45,022 nt of DNA from Symbiobacterium thermophilum (GTDB taxonomy: Bacteria; Bacillota; Sulfobacillia; DYFQ01). Shown here piece after piece: positions 24,289 to 33,088 of the stretch; the stretch's first letter is position 1, and every line of letters begins with the position of its first letter. The DNA lies in assembly GCA_020725105.1 (NCBI GenBank), contig DYFQ01000013.1, forward strand, positions 1 through 45,022. Direction: 5' to 3'. Made by a program: the position numbers and the translations under genes. The notes under the pieces were generated by a model. It worked only from the letters and a program-made list of their open reading frames with translations. It had not been told where the DNA came from and made no database searches.

Positions 24289-25158
24289 ATGAGCGCCGGG
24301 AGCAAGACTGTGAACAGCGTGGCGGTCCTCGGTGCCGGGGTGATGGGCACCGGGATAGCCCAGTTGCTGGCCCAGCACGAGATCGCGGTCTCGCTATACG
24401 ATGTTGACCCGGCCGCCGTCGACCGGGCCGTGGCCCGCGTGAGCCGGAGTCTCGAGAAGCGAGTCGCCGAGCAGAAGATGTCACCGGAAGTCGCCCAGTC
24501 GGCACTGTCCCGGATCACACCTTGCCGGACCTGGGAAGACCTTGGAGCCGCCGATGCCGTCATCGAGGCCGTCCAGGAGGACCCCAAGGTCAAGGCTGAG
24601 CTGTTCAAGCGGGCGGAAGAGTGCTTCGGCCGGGACATCATGTTCGCTTCGAACACCACCTCCTGCTCCATCACGACCATCGCGGCGATGCTGGCCCAGC
24701 CCGAGCGGGTGGTGGGTATGCACTTCTTCAACCCGCCCCTGGTGATGAAGCTGGTCGAGATCATGCCGGGGCTACGGACTGACCAGGAGTGGGTCACCGC
24801 CGCCGTGGAACTGGCGAAAAGACTGGGTAAGCACCCGGTGGTCGTGAGGCGCGACAGCACGGCCGGCATTACCAGCCGGGTGCTGGGCGCGCTGCTCAAC
24901 GAGGCCGTGTGGGTGCTCCACGAGGGGCTGGCCTCGGTCGAGGAGATCGACGACGCCTTGAAACTGGGTGCCAACCTCCCCATGGGCCCGCTGGCGCTCA
25001 TCGACCTCATCGGGCTTGACGTTCACCTGGCCAAGACGCAAATGCTCTACCAGAAGCTGGGAGACCCGCGCTACCGGCCCTGCCCGCTTCTGGAACAGAT
25101 GGTGGAAGCGGGCATGCTCGGCCGCAAGAGCGGCCGCGGCTTCCACAATTACGGCTGA
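24289..25158 (+). CDS. 3-hydroxyacyl-CoA dehydrogenase
   Basis: NAD-dependent dehydrogenase of 289 residues that oxidises L-3-hydroxyacyl-CoA to the 3-keto form. The Rossmann motif is 'VLGAGVMGTGIAQ' (from residue 14). 'SNTTSCSI' and 'GMHFFNPPLVMKLVEI' hold the active-site Ser/Asn and catalytic His regions, and the C-terminal dimerisation domain is present. The short length matches the single-domain Hbd/FadB2-type enzyme rather than a fused FadB. ATG 24289 follows AGGAGGGA, 17 bases after the thiolase stop, so the two genes are co-transcribed. Confidence 0.93.
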   Translation: MSAGSKTVNSVAVLGAGVMGTGIAQLLAQHEIAVSLYDVDPAAVDRAVARVSRSLEKRVAEQKMSPEVAQSALSRITPCRTWEDLGAADAVIEAVQEDPKVKAELFKRAEECFGRDIMFASNTTSCSITTIAAMLAQPERVVGMHFFNPPLVMKLVEIMPGLRTDQEWVTAAVELAKRLGKHPVVVRRDSTAGITSRVLGALLNEAVWVLHEGLASVEEIDDALKLGANLPMGPLALIDLIGLDVHLAKTQMLYQKLGDPRYRPCPLLEQMVEAGMLGRKSGRGFHNYG

Positions 25159-25174
25159 CAGGGGAGAGAGCGCC

Positions 25175-25927
25175 ATGCAGACTCTGCGCTATACGGAAGA
25201 CGGGCCCGTCGGGCTTCTCGTCCTGAACCGGCCGGAGGTGCACAATGCCCTCAACCGCCAGATGGTTGAAGAACTGACCAGCTTGACGGCGAAGCTCAAG
25301 GTCGCGCCGCCACGAGCTCTGGTGGTGACCGGTTCGGGCGACCGGGCTTTCATGGCCGGGGCCGACATAGGAGAACTGGCGGAGCGCGATACCATCTCCG
25401 GCTTGCAAGAGGTGCGCCGGCGCCAGGAGGTCTTTGAGGCATTGGCCTCCCTACCCTGCCCCAGTATCGCCGCCATAAACGGCTACGCTCTGGGCGGCGG
25501 CCTGGAGCTGGCTCTGGCCTGCACCATCAGGATTGCGAGCGAGACGGCGAGGCTGGGCGCCCCAGAGGTGAGGCTGGGCGTCATTCCTGGTGACGGCGGC
25601 ACACAACGACTGGCCCGGGTGGTGGGCCTCGGTCACGCCCTCGACCTGATCCTCACCGGAAGGCAGATCAGCGCCGAGGAGGCCTTCCGGATCGGCCTGG
25701 TAACCAGGGTCGTGCCGCCCCAGGAACTCCTGTCCGCCGCCGTCAAGCTGGGCCAAGAGATTGCCCGGCTTAGCCCTCTCGCCGTGGCGCTGGCCAAGGC
25801 GTCCGTTTTGCGAGGCGCGCAGCTCGGGTTGGAGCAGGGGTTGCTGATGGAAGCAGCGCTTCATGCCGTTTGCTGTGCCTCGGAGGAAAAGAAGCGGGCC
25901 GTCGCTGATTTCCTCGCCAAGAGGTAA
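25175..25927 (+). CDS. Enoyl-CoA hydratase/isomerase family protein
   Basis: Crotonase-fold enzyme of 250 residues, expected to hydrate trans-2-enoyl-CoA. Oxyanion-hole segments 'FMAGADIGEL' and 'INGYALGGGLELALAC' are present. The first catalytic Glu is in 'APEVRLGVIPG'. At the position of the second catalytic Glu the sequence reads 'HALDLILTG', that is Asp for Glu, which could alter the activity. ATG 25175 follows GGGGAGAG, 16 bases after the dehydrogenase stop. It acts between the acyl-CoA dehydrogenase and the hydroxyacyl-CoA dehydrogenase in the pathway. Confidence 0.9.
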   Translation: MQTLRYTEDGPVGLLVLNRPEVHNALNRQMVEELTSLTAKLKVAPPRALVVTGSGDRAFMAGADIGELAERDTISGLQEVRRRQEVFEALASLPCPSIAAINGYALGGGLELALACTIRIASETARLGAPEVRLGVIPGDGGTQRLARVVGLGHALDLILTGRQISAEEAFRIGLVTRVVPPQELLSAAVKLGQEIARLSPLAVALAKASVLRGAQLGLEQGLLMEAALHAVCCASEEKKRAVADFLAKR

Positions 25928-26034
25928 GCGAGGCGGCGGCGGCGCTGGGTGGACGGGGATCACGGCAGGGCGGGGCCGCCCCGCGCGGCGAAGCACTACA
26001 CCGGTTCCAACGACCTCGAGGAGGTAAGCGGCCA

Positions 26035-27234
26035 ATGGATTTCACCCTCACTCAGGACCACCAGTCCATCCGACAGCTGGCCCGCGACTTCGCCGAGCGG
26101 GAGGCGGCGCCCCGGATCAAGGGAATGGACGAGCGGGGCGAGTACGACCCGCGGATCACAAAGCGCATGGGGGAACTGGGTCTGCTCGGGGTGTGTCTTC
26201 CGGAGAAGTACGGCGGGGCCGGCATGGACTACATCAGCCTCGGTCTGGTCTGCGAGGAACTGGAGCGGGTCGATACGTCGCTCAGGGCGGCCCTGTCGGT
26301 CCACGTCGCCCTGTGCAGCCTGGGCATCCTGCAATGGGGTACCCGGGAACAGAAAGAGAAGTACCTGACGCGGCTGGCCACCGGCGAGTGGATCGGCGCC
26401 TTCGGCCTGACCGAACCCGACGCCGGCTCCGATGCCGCGGCCATCAAGACCACCGCCACCCGGGACGGCGACCACTACGTCCTGAACGGCGAGAAGACCT
26501 GGATTTCCCAGTCGGACGTGGCCGACGTGTTCCTGGTCTTCGCCATCACCGACCGGACGGCGGGCCTCCGCGGCATCACGGCCTTTCTGGTGGAGCGGAC
26601 CATGGCCGGCTTCTCCTCGCGGCCCATCCACGGCAAGCTGGGCGTCCGGGCCGGCAACACCGGCTCCTTCGTCCTGCGGAACGTGGGCGTGCCCGTAGCC
26701 AACCGGCTGGGCGAGGAGGGCGAGGGATTCAAGATCGCCATGTCCTGCGTGGACAACGGCCGGTTCGCCGTGGCCGCGGGGGCCGTCGGCCTGATCCAGG
26801 CCTGCCTGGAGGCCAGCGTCCGTTACGCCAACGAGCGGTGCACCTTCGGCCAGCCCATCGGCCAGCACCAGCTGGTGAAGCGGATGATCGCCCACATGGC
26901 CCAGCGGGCGGAGGTGGGGCGGCTGTTGTACCTGAGGGCCGGCTGGCTGAAGAACCGGGGCATCCGCAACACCCGGGAAACGTCGCTGGCCAAGTGGTAC
27001 GCCACGGAGGCCTCCTTCGCCGCCGCGTCGGACGCCGTCCAGCTGCACGGGGCCTACGGTTACGCCAACGACTACCCCGTGGAACGGTACCTGCGCAACG
27101 CCAAGGGCGCCTGCATCTACGAGGGGACCAGCCAGATCCACGAGTTGATGCAGGCCGACTACGCCCTCGGCTACAAGGAGGACCGGCCGCTCCGCTGCGA
27201 ACTGCCGCCGTGGCCGTTCCCCGAGGACGTCTAG
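26035..27234 (+). CDS. Acyl-CoA dehydrogenase (possibly glutaryl-CoA dehydrogenase-like)
   Basis: FAD-dependent dehydrogenase of 399 residues. 'GAFGLTEPDAGSDAAA' and 'EKTWISQSDVADVF' form the FAD/substrate region, and the catalytic base is Glu363 in 'CIYEGTSQIHEL'. Residues 80-90 ('DTSLRAALSVH') resemble the glutaryl-CoA dehydrogenase segment in which an Arg binds the substrate carboxylate (Arg84 here), so a dicarboxylic substrate is possible, though the same Arg occurs in other bacterial members. ATG 26035 follows GAGGAGGTAAG. It lies 107 bases after the hydratase. Its base usage is native-like, unlike the three genes before it. ETF genes are not in the window. Confidence 0.92.
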   Translation: MDFTLTQDHQSIRQLARDFAEREAAPRIKGMDERGEYDPRITKRMGELGLLGVCLPEKYGGAGMDYISLGLVCEELERVDTSLRAALSVHVALCSLGILQWGTREQKEKYLTRLATGEWIGAFGLTEPDAGSDAAAIKTTATRDGDHYVLNGEKTWISQSDVADVFLVFAITDRTAGLRGITAFLVERTMAGFSSRPIHGKLGVRAGNTGSFVLRNVGVPVANRLGEEGEGFKIAMSCVDNGRFAVAAGAVGLIQACLEASVRYANERCTFGQPIGQHQLVKRMIAHMAQRAEVGRLLYLRAGWLKNRGIRNTRETSLAKWYATEASFAAASDAVQLHGAYGYANDYPVERYLRNAKGACIYEGTSQIHELMQADYALGYKEDRPLRCELPPWPFPEDV

Positions 27235-27245
27235 GCAGGCGGCCG

Positions 27246-28247
27246 ATGAACGCGCCATGCTTCACGGTATCTCGCCGGGCGCAGGCCCTCCACACCGCCG
27301 CCCTGGTCGTGGACGGGCACATGGATACTCTGCTCCACCTGCTGCGGGGGAACCGGCCGTCGCTGGGCCAGCGGTCTGACCAGGGCCACGCCGACCTGGT
27401 CCGGCTGCGGGAAGGCGGCGTGAAGGTCCAGTTCTTCCCCTGCTACATCGAGCCCGAGTACAAGCCGGACCGGGCCGTGGCGCGGTTTCTGCAGTACCTG
27501 GACCTTTTCCACCGGGAGATGGCGGCCCACGCCGAGGTCGTGGAGCCCGCCTTCTCCGCGGCGGACGTCGAGCGGATCACCGCCTCGGGCAAGCTGGCGG
27601 CGATCCTGGCCCTGGAAGGTGGCGAGCCGGTGGTGGACCTGGCGGCGCTGCGGGTCTACCACAGGCTCGGTCTCAGGTCCGTCGGCCTGGTCTGGAACCA
27701 GCGAAACCACATCGCCGACGGAATGGCCGAAGCCCGGACCGGCGGCGGCCTGACCACGTTCGGGGTGGAACTGGTGCGGGAGATGAACCGGCTGGGGATC
27801 CTGGTCGACGTGTCCCACCTCGCCGACCCCGGGTTCTGGCACGTGCTGGAGCTATCCACCCGGCCGGTGGCGGCCACCCACTCCAACGCCAGGGCGCTGT
27901 GCCCGCACCCGCGGAACCTCACCGACGACCAGATCAAGGCCCTGGCCCGGAACGGGGGCGTCATGGGCGTGAACTTCGCCCCCGCCTTCGTTCACCCCGA
28001 GCCGGAGAAGGCCGGCCTCGACCGGGTGCTGGACCACATCGATCACGTGTGCGGGCTGGTGGGCCCGGACCACGTGGGGCTGGGGTCGGACTTCGACGGC
28101 ATTCCCTCCGCCCCCGCCGGGCTGGAGGACGCCACCACCTTTCCCCGGCTGACCCAGGGACTGCTGGACCGGGGGTACGACGAGACCGCCGTTCGGAAGA
28201 TTCTCGGCCTGAACTTCCTGCGGGTCATCCGGGAAGCCATCGGCTGA
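27246..28247 (+). CDS. Membrane dipeptidase family protein (peptidase M19)
   Basis: Binuclear-zinc dipeptidase of 333 residues of the renal-dipeptidase family. Metal ligands are visible in 'VVDGHMDTL' (His-x-Asp), 'LALEGGEP' (Glu), and 'ATHSNARALCPHPRN' (His pair); 'GLGSDFDG' is the C-terminal Asp motif. Despite the family name no signal peptide is seen, so the enzyme is likely cytoplasmic. ATG 27246 lies 12 bases after the acyl-CoA dehydrogenase stop, with only a weak ribosome site. Family members occur near ymdB and miaB in other Bacillota, so this gene probably belonged to the ancestral order before the fatty-acid block. Confidence 0.92.
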   Translation: MNAPCFTVSRRAQALHTAALVVDGHMDTLLHLLRGNRPSLGQRSDQGHADLVRLREGGVKVQFFPCYIEPEYKPDRAVARFLQYLDLFHREMAAHAEVVEPAFSAADVERITASGKLAAILALEGGEPVVDLAALRVYHRLGLRSVGLVWNQRNHIADGMAEARTGGGLTTFGVELVREMNRLGILVDVSHLADPGFWHVLELSTRPVAATHSNARALCPHPRNLTDDQIKALARNGGVMGVNFAPAFVHPEPEKAGLDRVLDHIDHVCGLVGPDHVGLGSDFDGIPSAPAGLEDATTFPRLTQGLLDRGYDETAVRKILGLNFLRVIREAIG

Positions 28248-28267
28248 GCGCGCGTGACCGAGAGGGG

Positions 28268-29782
28268 ATGCGGGTGAGAGTAGAGGTCGTTCACGGCTCG
28301 GTTGTGGAGACGCCCTGCGACGCCCTGGTGGTCAACCTGTTCCAGGGGGTCACCGCCCCCGGAGGCGCCACCGGCGCGGTGGACCAGGCGCTGGGCGGGG
28401 TCATCCGGCAGGCCGTCGCCGACGGTGAGCTCCGGGGCAGGCTCAAGGAAGCGCTGGTCGTCCCGACCTACGGCCGGCTTCCCGCCCGGCGGGTCCTGGT
28501 GGCCGGGCTGGGCCCGAGGGAGCAGTTCAGCCTCGACCGGGTCAGGCAGGCCGCCGCCCACGCCGCCCGGGCCGCCCGCCGCGCCGGGTCCCGCCAGGTG
28601 GCAAGCATCGTCCACGGTGCCGGGGTGGGCGGGCTGGAGCCCGAGGCGGCCGCCCAGGCCACGGTCGAGGGCACCGTACTGGGCCTCTACCGCTTCCGGG
28701 AACTCAAGACGACCGGCGACGAGGAGGGCGACCAGGCGGACGTGACCGGCTTCACCCTGGTCGAACGCGATCCAGGCCGCCTGGAGGCCATCCGCCGTGG
28801 GGCGGAGCGGGGCCGCCGGTACGCCGAAGCCACCTGTCTTGCGCGGGACCTGATGAACCGGCCGGCCAACCTGATGACGCCGGCCGCCCTGGCCGAGGCG
28901 GCCCGGGCCATGGCCGCCGAGACGGGCCTGGAGTGCGAGGTGCTGGACGAGAACGACCTCGCCCGGATGGGGATGGGAGCCTTCCTGGGCGTGGCCCAGG
29001 GCTCGGCCCAGCCCCCCAGGCTGATCCTGCTGCGGTACCGGCCCCGGGACGCCCGGCACACCCTGGCGCTGGTGGGCAAGGCGCTCACCTTCGACTCGGG
29101 CGGGCTCTCGTTGAAAGGCGCCGAGCGCATGGAGGAGATGAAGTTCGACATGGGCGGCGGCGCCGCCGTGCTGGGGGCCATGCGCCTGGTGGCCCAGGAG
29201 CAGCCGGCCGTCAACGTGCTGGGGGTGGTGGCGGCCGCCGAGAACATGCCGGGCGGCCGGGCCCAGCGGCCCGGGGACGTGGTCCGGGCCATGAACGGCC
29301 GGACCATCGAGGTTACAAACACCGACGCCGAGGGGCGCCTGGTACTGGCCGACGCCGTGGCCTACGCCAGGTCGCAGGGGGCCGACTGGATCGTCGACGT
29401 GGCGACCCTCACCGGCGCCTGCGTCGTCGCTCTGGGTCACGTGAATGGCGGGCTGGTGTCCAACAACGAGGCCCTGGCCGACGCGGTCATCGCCGCCGGC
29501 AGGGACGCCGGTGAGGGCATCTGGGCCTTTCCGACCAATCCCGAATACAAGGAACTGCTCAAGTCCGACGTGGCCGACTACAAGAACTCGGCCGGCCGCA
29601 ACGCCGGGGCCATCTCGGGCGGCCTGTTCATCGGCGCCTTCGCCGAGGATACCCCCTGGGCCCACGTGGACATCGCCGGCACCGCCTGGACCACCACGGA
29701 CCTGCCCTACCACCCCAAGGGCGGCACCGGCTTCGGGGTCCGAACCCTGGCCAACCTGGCGTTGCGGCTGGGGCGGGCGTGA
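28268..29782 (+). CDS. pepA: Leucyl aminopeptidase (peptidase M17)
   Basis: Dimetal aminopeptidase of 504 residues that removes N-terminal residues from peptides in the cytoplasm. The N-terminal macro-like domain covers ~1-165. The catalytic domain has 'VGKALTFDSGGLSLK' (metal-binding Lys and Asp), 'MKFDMGGGAAVLG', and the signature 'NTDAEGRLVLAD' with the catalytic Arg. ATG 28268 is the first start, but GTG 28274 fits the GAGAGGGG site better (seven-base spacing). It sits between the dipeptidase and a phosphoesterase and overlaps the latter by GTGA, forming a peptide-degradation cluster. Confidence 0.93.
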   Translation: MRVRVEVVHGSVVETPCDALVVNLFQGVTAPGGATGAVDQALGGVIRQAVADGELRGRLKEALVVPTYGRLPARRVLVAGLGPREQFSLDRVRQAAAHAARAARRAGSRQVASIVHGAGVGGLEPEAAAQATVEGTVLGLYRFRELKTTGDEEGDQADVTGFTLVERDPGRLEAIRRGAERGRRYAEATCLARDLMNRPANLMTPAALAEAARAMAAETGLECEVLDENDLARMGMGAFLGVAQGSAQPPRLILLRYRPRDARHTLALVGKALTFDSGGLSLKGAERMEEMKFDMGGGAAVLGAMRLVAQEQPAVNVLGVVAAAENMPGGRAQRPGDVVRAMNGRTIEVTNTDAEGRLVLADAVAYARSQGADWIVDVATLTGACVVALGHVNGGLVSNNEALADAVIAAGRDAGEGIWAFPTNPEYKELLKSDVADYKNSAGRNAGAISGGLFIGAFAEDTPWAHVDIAGTAWTTTDLPYHPKGGTGFGVRTLANLALRLGRA

Positions 29783-30630
29783 CGGGCGGCCTGACCGGAC
29801 AGGCGGACCTCCACTGCCATACCACCGCGTCGGACGGGACCCTCACGCCTGAGCAGGCGGTGGTCCGCGCGCGGGAGCTGGGGCTCGTCGCCCTGGCCAT
29901 CACCGACCACGACGTGACCGAAGGCGTCGGCCCGGCCAGGACGGCGGCCGGCCGCGGTGGCCCGGAGATCGTTCCCGGGGTCGAGATCAACGCCTGGGCC
30001 GACGGGACCGAAGTCCACGTGCTGGGTTATTATCTGGATGTGGACGACGCCGGGTTGCAGACCGTGCTTTACCGGCTCCGCCGGGACCGGGAAGAGCGGC
30101 TGCTGGCCATGCTCCGGCGGCTGCAGGCCCTGGGCATGACCCTGGACCCCGAGCGGGTCCGGGCCATCGCCGGGGAGGGCTCGGTCGGCCGGCCCCACGT
30201 GGCCCGGGCGCTCGTCGAGCGGGGCCACGTGGCCTCGGTGGAGGAGGCGTTTGGCAGGTTGTTGACGCCGGGCCGCCCGGCATACGTGCCGCGCCACCGG
30301 CTCTCGCCCCGGGAGGCCATCGCGGCCATCCGCCGGGCGGGCGGCGTGGCGGTGCTGGCCCACCCGGGCCTGACCGGGCGTGACGACCTGATCCCGCGTC
30401 TGGTGGGGGAAGGACTCCAGGGGCTGGAGGTCTGTCACCCCCAGCACACGCCCCGGGCTCAGGCCCGGTACCTGGAACTCGCCCGGCGCTGGGGCCTGGT
30501 GGCAACGGGAGGGTCCGACAGCCACGGACCCGACGGCCCGGGCGCCCAAAGGGTGGACATCGGGGCGCTCACCGTGGACGGAGCCGTGGTGACCGCTCTC
30601 AAGCGGCTGGCGAAAGGAGGCCCCACGTGA
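29779..30630 (+). CDS. PHP-domain phosphoesterase (YciV/RNase AM-like)
   Basis: Polymerase-and-histidinol-phosphatase domain protein of 283 residues. The PHP metal motifs are 'DLHCHTTASDGTL', 'ITDHDV', 'VPGVEINA', 'VLAHPG' and 'GGSDSHG'. Related proteins hydrolyse nucleoside 3',5'-bisphosphates and trim RNA 5' ends. GTG 29779 overlaps the aminopeptidase stop (GTGA), and its own stop overlaps the next start in the same way. The precise substrate cannot be deduced from sequence. Confidence 0.87.
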   Translation: MTGGLTGQADLHCHTTASDGTLTPEQAVVRARELGLVALAITDHDVTEGVGPARTAAGRGGPEIVPGVEINAWADGTEVHVLGYYLDVDDAGLQTVLYRLRRDREERLLAMLRRLQALGMTLDPERVRAIAGEGSVGRPHVARALVERGHVASVEEAFGRLLTPGRPAYVPRHRLSPREAIAAIRRAGGVAVLAHPGLTGRDDLIPRLVGEGLQGLEVCHPQHTPRAQARYLELARRWGLVATGGSDSHGPDGPGAQRVDIGALTVDGAVVTALKRLAKGGPT

Positions 30631-30842
30631 AAAAACTCCTGGAAGAGAGGGGCAAGTTCGACGGGGAAGTGATCCTCTACCGGATGTCCGACGGCAGCTT
30701 CGGCGTGTACCGGGATATCCCCGGGGTCGGCGCGGACCGGGACACGGGCACCGACCGCTTTCAGAGCGAGGACGAGGCCCGGGCGCGGTACGAGGCCATG
30801 GTGGCCCACCTGAAGCGGATGAACAGCCGCCTGCGCGGCTAG
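30627..30842 (+). CDS. 71-residue protein of unknown function, coupled to the PHP gene
   Basis: Small acidic/basic mixed protein starting at GTG 30627, which overlaps the PHP stop as GTGA and follows GAAAGGAGG. It reads as a short beta-sheet part ('FDGEVILYRMSDGSFGVYRDI') and a C-terminal helix rich in Glu, Ala and Arg. I recognise no family. Its good ribosome site and coupling argue that it is translated. It ends tail to tail with the prolyl oligopeptidase gene, sharing four bases. Confidence 0.7.
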   Translation: MKKLLEERGKFDGEVILYRMSDGSFGVYRDIPGVGADRDTGTDRFQSEDEARARYEAMVAHLKRMNSRLRG

Positions 30843-32923
30843 CCGTCCTCCTCAAGCTGCCAGGCGAGGAAACTCCACACCTCCGCCTGCTCCGCCACGA
30901 TCTTGGCCACCGGCTTGCCGGCCCCGTGCCCGGCCTCGAGCTCGATGCGCAACAGCACCGGCCGGCCGGAGGCGGAGGCCGCCTGCAGCCGGGCCGCCAT
31001 CTTCCTGGCGTGCATGGGGTCCACCCGGGTGTCCGACGCGGCGGTGAACAGATACACGGCCGGGTACGGGGTCCCGTCGACCACCCGGTGGTACGGGGAG
31101 TAGGCATGGAGCCAGCGGAACTGCTCCGGATGGTCGGCCGAGCCGTACTCGGTCACCCACAGCCCTCCGATGAGGAAGCGGTGGTAACGGAGCATGTCCA
31201 GGAGCGGCACCCCGCAGGCCACCGCGCGGAAGAGGTCGGGGCGCTGGGTGAGGGCGGCGCCGACCAGCAGGCCGCCGTTGCTCCGGCCGTAGCAGCCCAG
31301 CCGCTCGGGCCGGGTGTACCCTGCCGCGATCAGGTACTCGGCCGCGGCGATGAAGTCGTCGAACACGTTCTGCTTGTTGCCCAGCATCCCGGCCCGGTGC
31401 CAGGCCTCCCCGTACTCCGAGCCGCCCCGCAGGTTGGCCAGGGCCCACACGCCGCCCCGCTCGAGCCACAGGGCGAGGCTCGGGTTGAATTCCGGGGTGC
31501 GGGCGATGTTGAAGCCCCCGTAGCCCGTGAGCACCGTCGGGCGGTCGCCGTCGGGCACCACGTCGCGCCGGTGAAGCACGAACATGGGCACCCGGGTGCC
31601 GTCCCGGGAGCTGTAAAACACCTGCTTGACCGTGACGGCCACCTGGCCGGCCGGTGGAGCGCCCGCCACCGCCGGCTCGATGCTCCCCCGGGCCGGGTCC
31701 ACCCGGTAGATGGCGGGCGGCGTGACGAAGGACTCGAAGGTGAGAAACGCCCGGGCGGCTCCGGGTTCACCGACCAGCGCGGCCACGGTGCCCGGCCCGG
31801 GCAGGGGGAGCTCCCGACGTCCGGACCCGTCGGCGGCCACGGCGAACACCCGGGCCGTGGCGTGCTCCAGCGCGCTCAGGAGCAGGTGGTCTCCGGCGAC
31901 GGCAAAGAGGTCAAGCGTCCGCTCGGGGTCTTCGGGCACCACCTCCAGCCAGGCGGACCGGTCGGCCCAGGCCTCGGGAGGCGAACCCGCCAGGTCGACC
32001 GCCAGCACGCGGTAGCGGGGGGCATCAAGGTTGGTCAGCAGGTAAAGCACGCCCCGCGCCGCCCGCCCCTTGAAGAGGGCGTCCAGCCCCAGGGCGACGG
32101 GGACGAATCCCGCCGCCGGCCGGCGACGGTCCAGGACCAGCACGTCGGCGCGGTTCCAGCCCTCGTAGGCCACGATGAGCAGGTACCGGCCGTCCTCGGA
32201 GAGGTCCAGGTGCACCAGTTCCTCCCTGGGACGACCGGGCCCGAACACGGCCCGGTCGCCGCCGGGATCCTCGCCCAGGACGTGGTAAAACACGTGGCGG
32301 TGGTAGTTCTCCTCCCCGGCCGGCACCTCGCCCGGCGTCGGGTAGCGGGTATAGAAGAACCCCGAGCCGTCGGGCTCCCAGGCCAGGCTGGCGTACCGGG
32401 TCCGGGGGATCCGGTCGGCCAGGTGTTCGCCGGTGTCCACGTCCAGCACGTGGAGGGTGCTCCACTCGTCGCCGCCCCGGGAGCAGCCGTAGGCCAGCCG
32501 GCGCCCGTCCGGTGACGGATACCACCAGTCCAGCGCGGTGACGCCACGTTCGTCCAGCGCGTTGGGGTCGACGAGCACCCTTTCCGGGCCGTCCGGGTCC
32601 TCCCGCAGGCACAGGGCGAACTGGGCCTGGTCGCCGGGCCGGCGGAGGTAGAACAGCCTGCCGCCCCGCACGGCGGGATTCCGCACCAGGTCGGAGCGCC
32701 AGAGTTCCGCCAGGCGCCGGGCGAAGACCCCCCGTCGGGGCAGTGCCCCCAGGACGGCGTCGGTATGCCCGTTCTGCGCCTCGGTCCAGGCGCGGACCTC
32801 CGGGGCCTCGCCGTCTTCCAGCCAGCGGTACGGGTCCACGACGGTCTCGCCATGGAGCACCTCGACGACGGGACGCCGGGGAGTCGGGGGCGGGGGCGGG
32901 GCGTTGCGGGCGGGCGGCTGCAA
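30839..32923 (-). CDS. Prolyl oligopeptidase family serine peptidase (S9A)
   Basis: Two-domain enzyme of 694 residues that cuts short peptides after proline. Residues ~75-410 form the seven-bladed propeller that screens substrate size. The C-terminal alpha/beta-hydrolase domain carries Ser548 in 'GRSNGGLL', Asp631 in 'SDTRVDP', and His666 in 'AGHGAGKP'. No signal peptide is present. The start is TTG 32923 with a GAGGTGAT site upstream. With the nearby M17 and M19 peptidases and 5-oxoprolinase it suggests a peptide-scavenging lifestyle. Confidence 0.93.
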   Translation of the reverse strand: MQPPARNAPPPPPTPRRPVVEVLHGETVVDPYRWLEDGEAPEVRAWTEAQNGHTDAVLGALPRRGVFARRLAELWRSDLVRNPAVRGGRLFYLRRPGDQAQFALCLREDPDGPERVLVDPNALDERGVTALDWWYPSPDGRRLAYGCSRGGDEWSTLHVLDVDTGEHLADRIPRTRYASLAWEPDGSGFFYTRYPTPGEVPAGEENYHRHVFYHVLGEDPGGDRAVFGPGRPREELVHLDLSEDGRYLLIVAYEGWNRADVLVLDRRRPAAGFVPVALGLDALFKGRAARGVLYLLTNLDAPRYRVLAVDLAGSPPEAWADRSAWLEVVPEDPERTLDLFAVAGDHLLLSALEHATARVFAVAADGSGRRELPLPGPGTVAALVGEPGAARAFLTFESFVTPPAIYRVDPARGSIEPAVAGAPPAGQVAVTVKQVFYSSRDGTRVPMFVLHRRDVVPDGDRPTVLTGYGGFNIARTPEFNPSLALWLERGGVWALANLRGGSEYGEAWHRAGMLGNKQNVFDDFIAAAEYLIAAGYTRPERLGCYGRSNGGLLVGAALTQRPDLFRAVACGVPLLDMLRYHRFLIGGLWVTEYGSADHPEQFRWLHAYSPYHRVVDGTPYPAVYLFTAASDTRVDPMHARKMAARLQAASASGRPVLLRIELEAGHGAGKPVAKIVAEQAEVWSFLAWQLEEDG

Positions 32924-33088
32924 GAACCATCACCTCACCGCCGGTAATTCGCCGGCCACGGCTCCGAATCATCCCTGGTGGCCGCTGGCGGCCCGCGACG
33001 GCATAATTTCCCGCCGGGGACATATCCTTACCGCGGACCGGGGTTGTCCGGCGCAAGGGACAAGGGTAGCCTGAGGGAGGTGCCGGCC

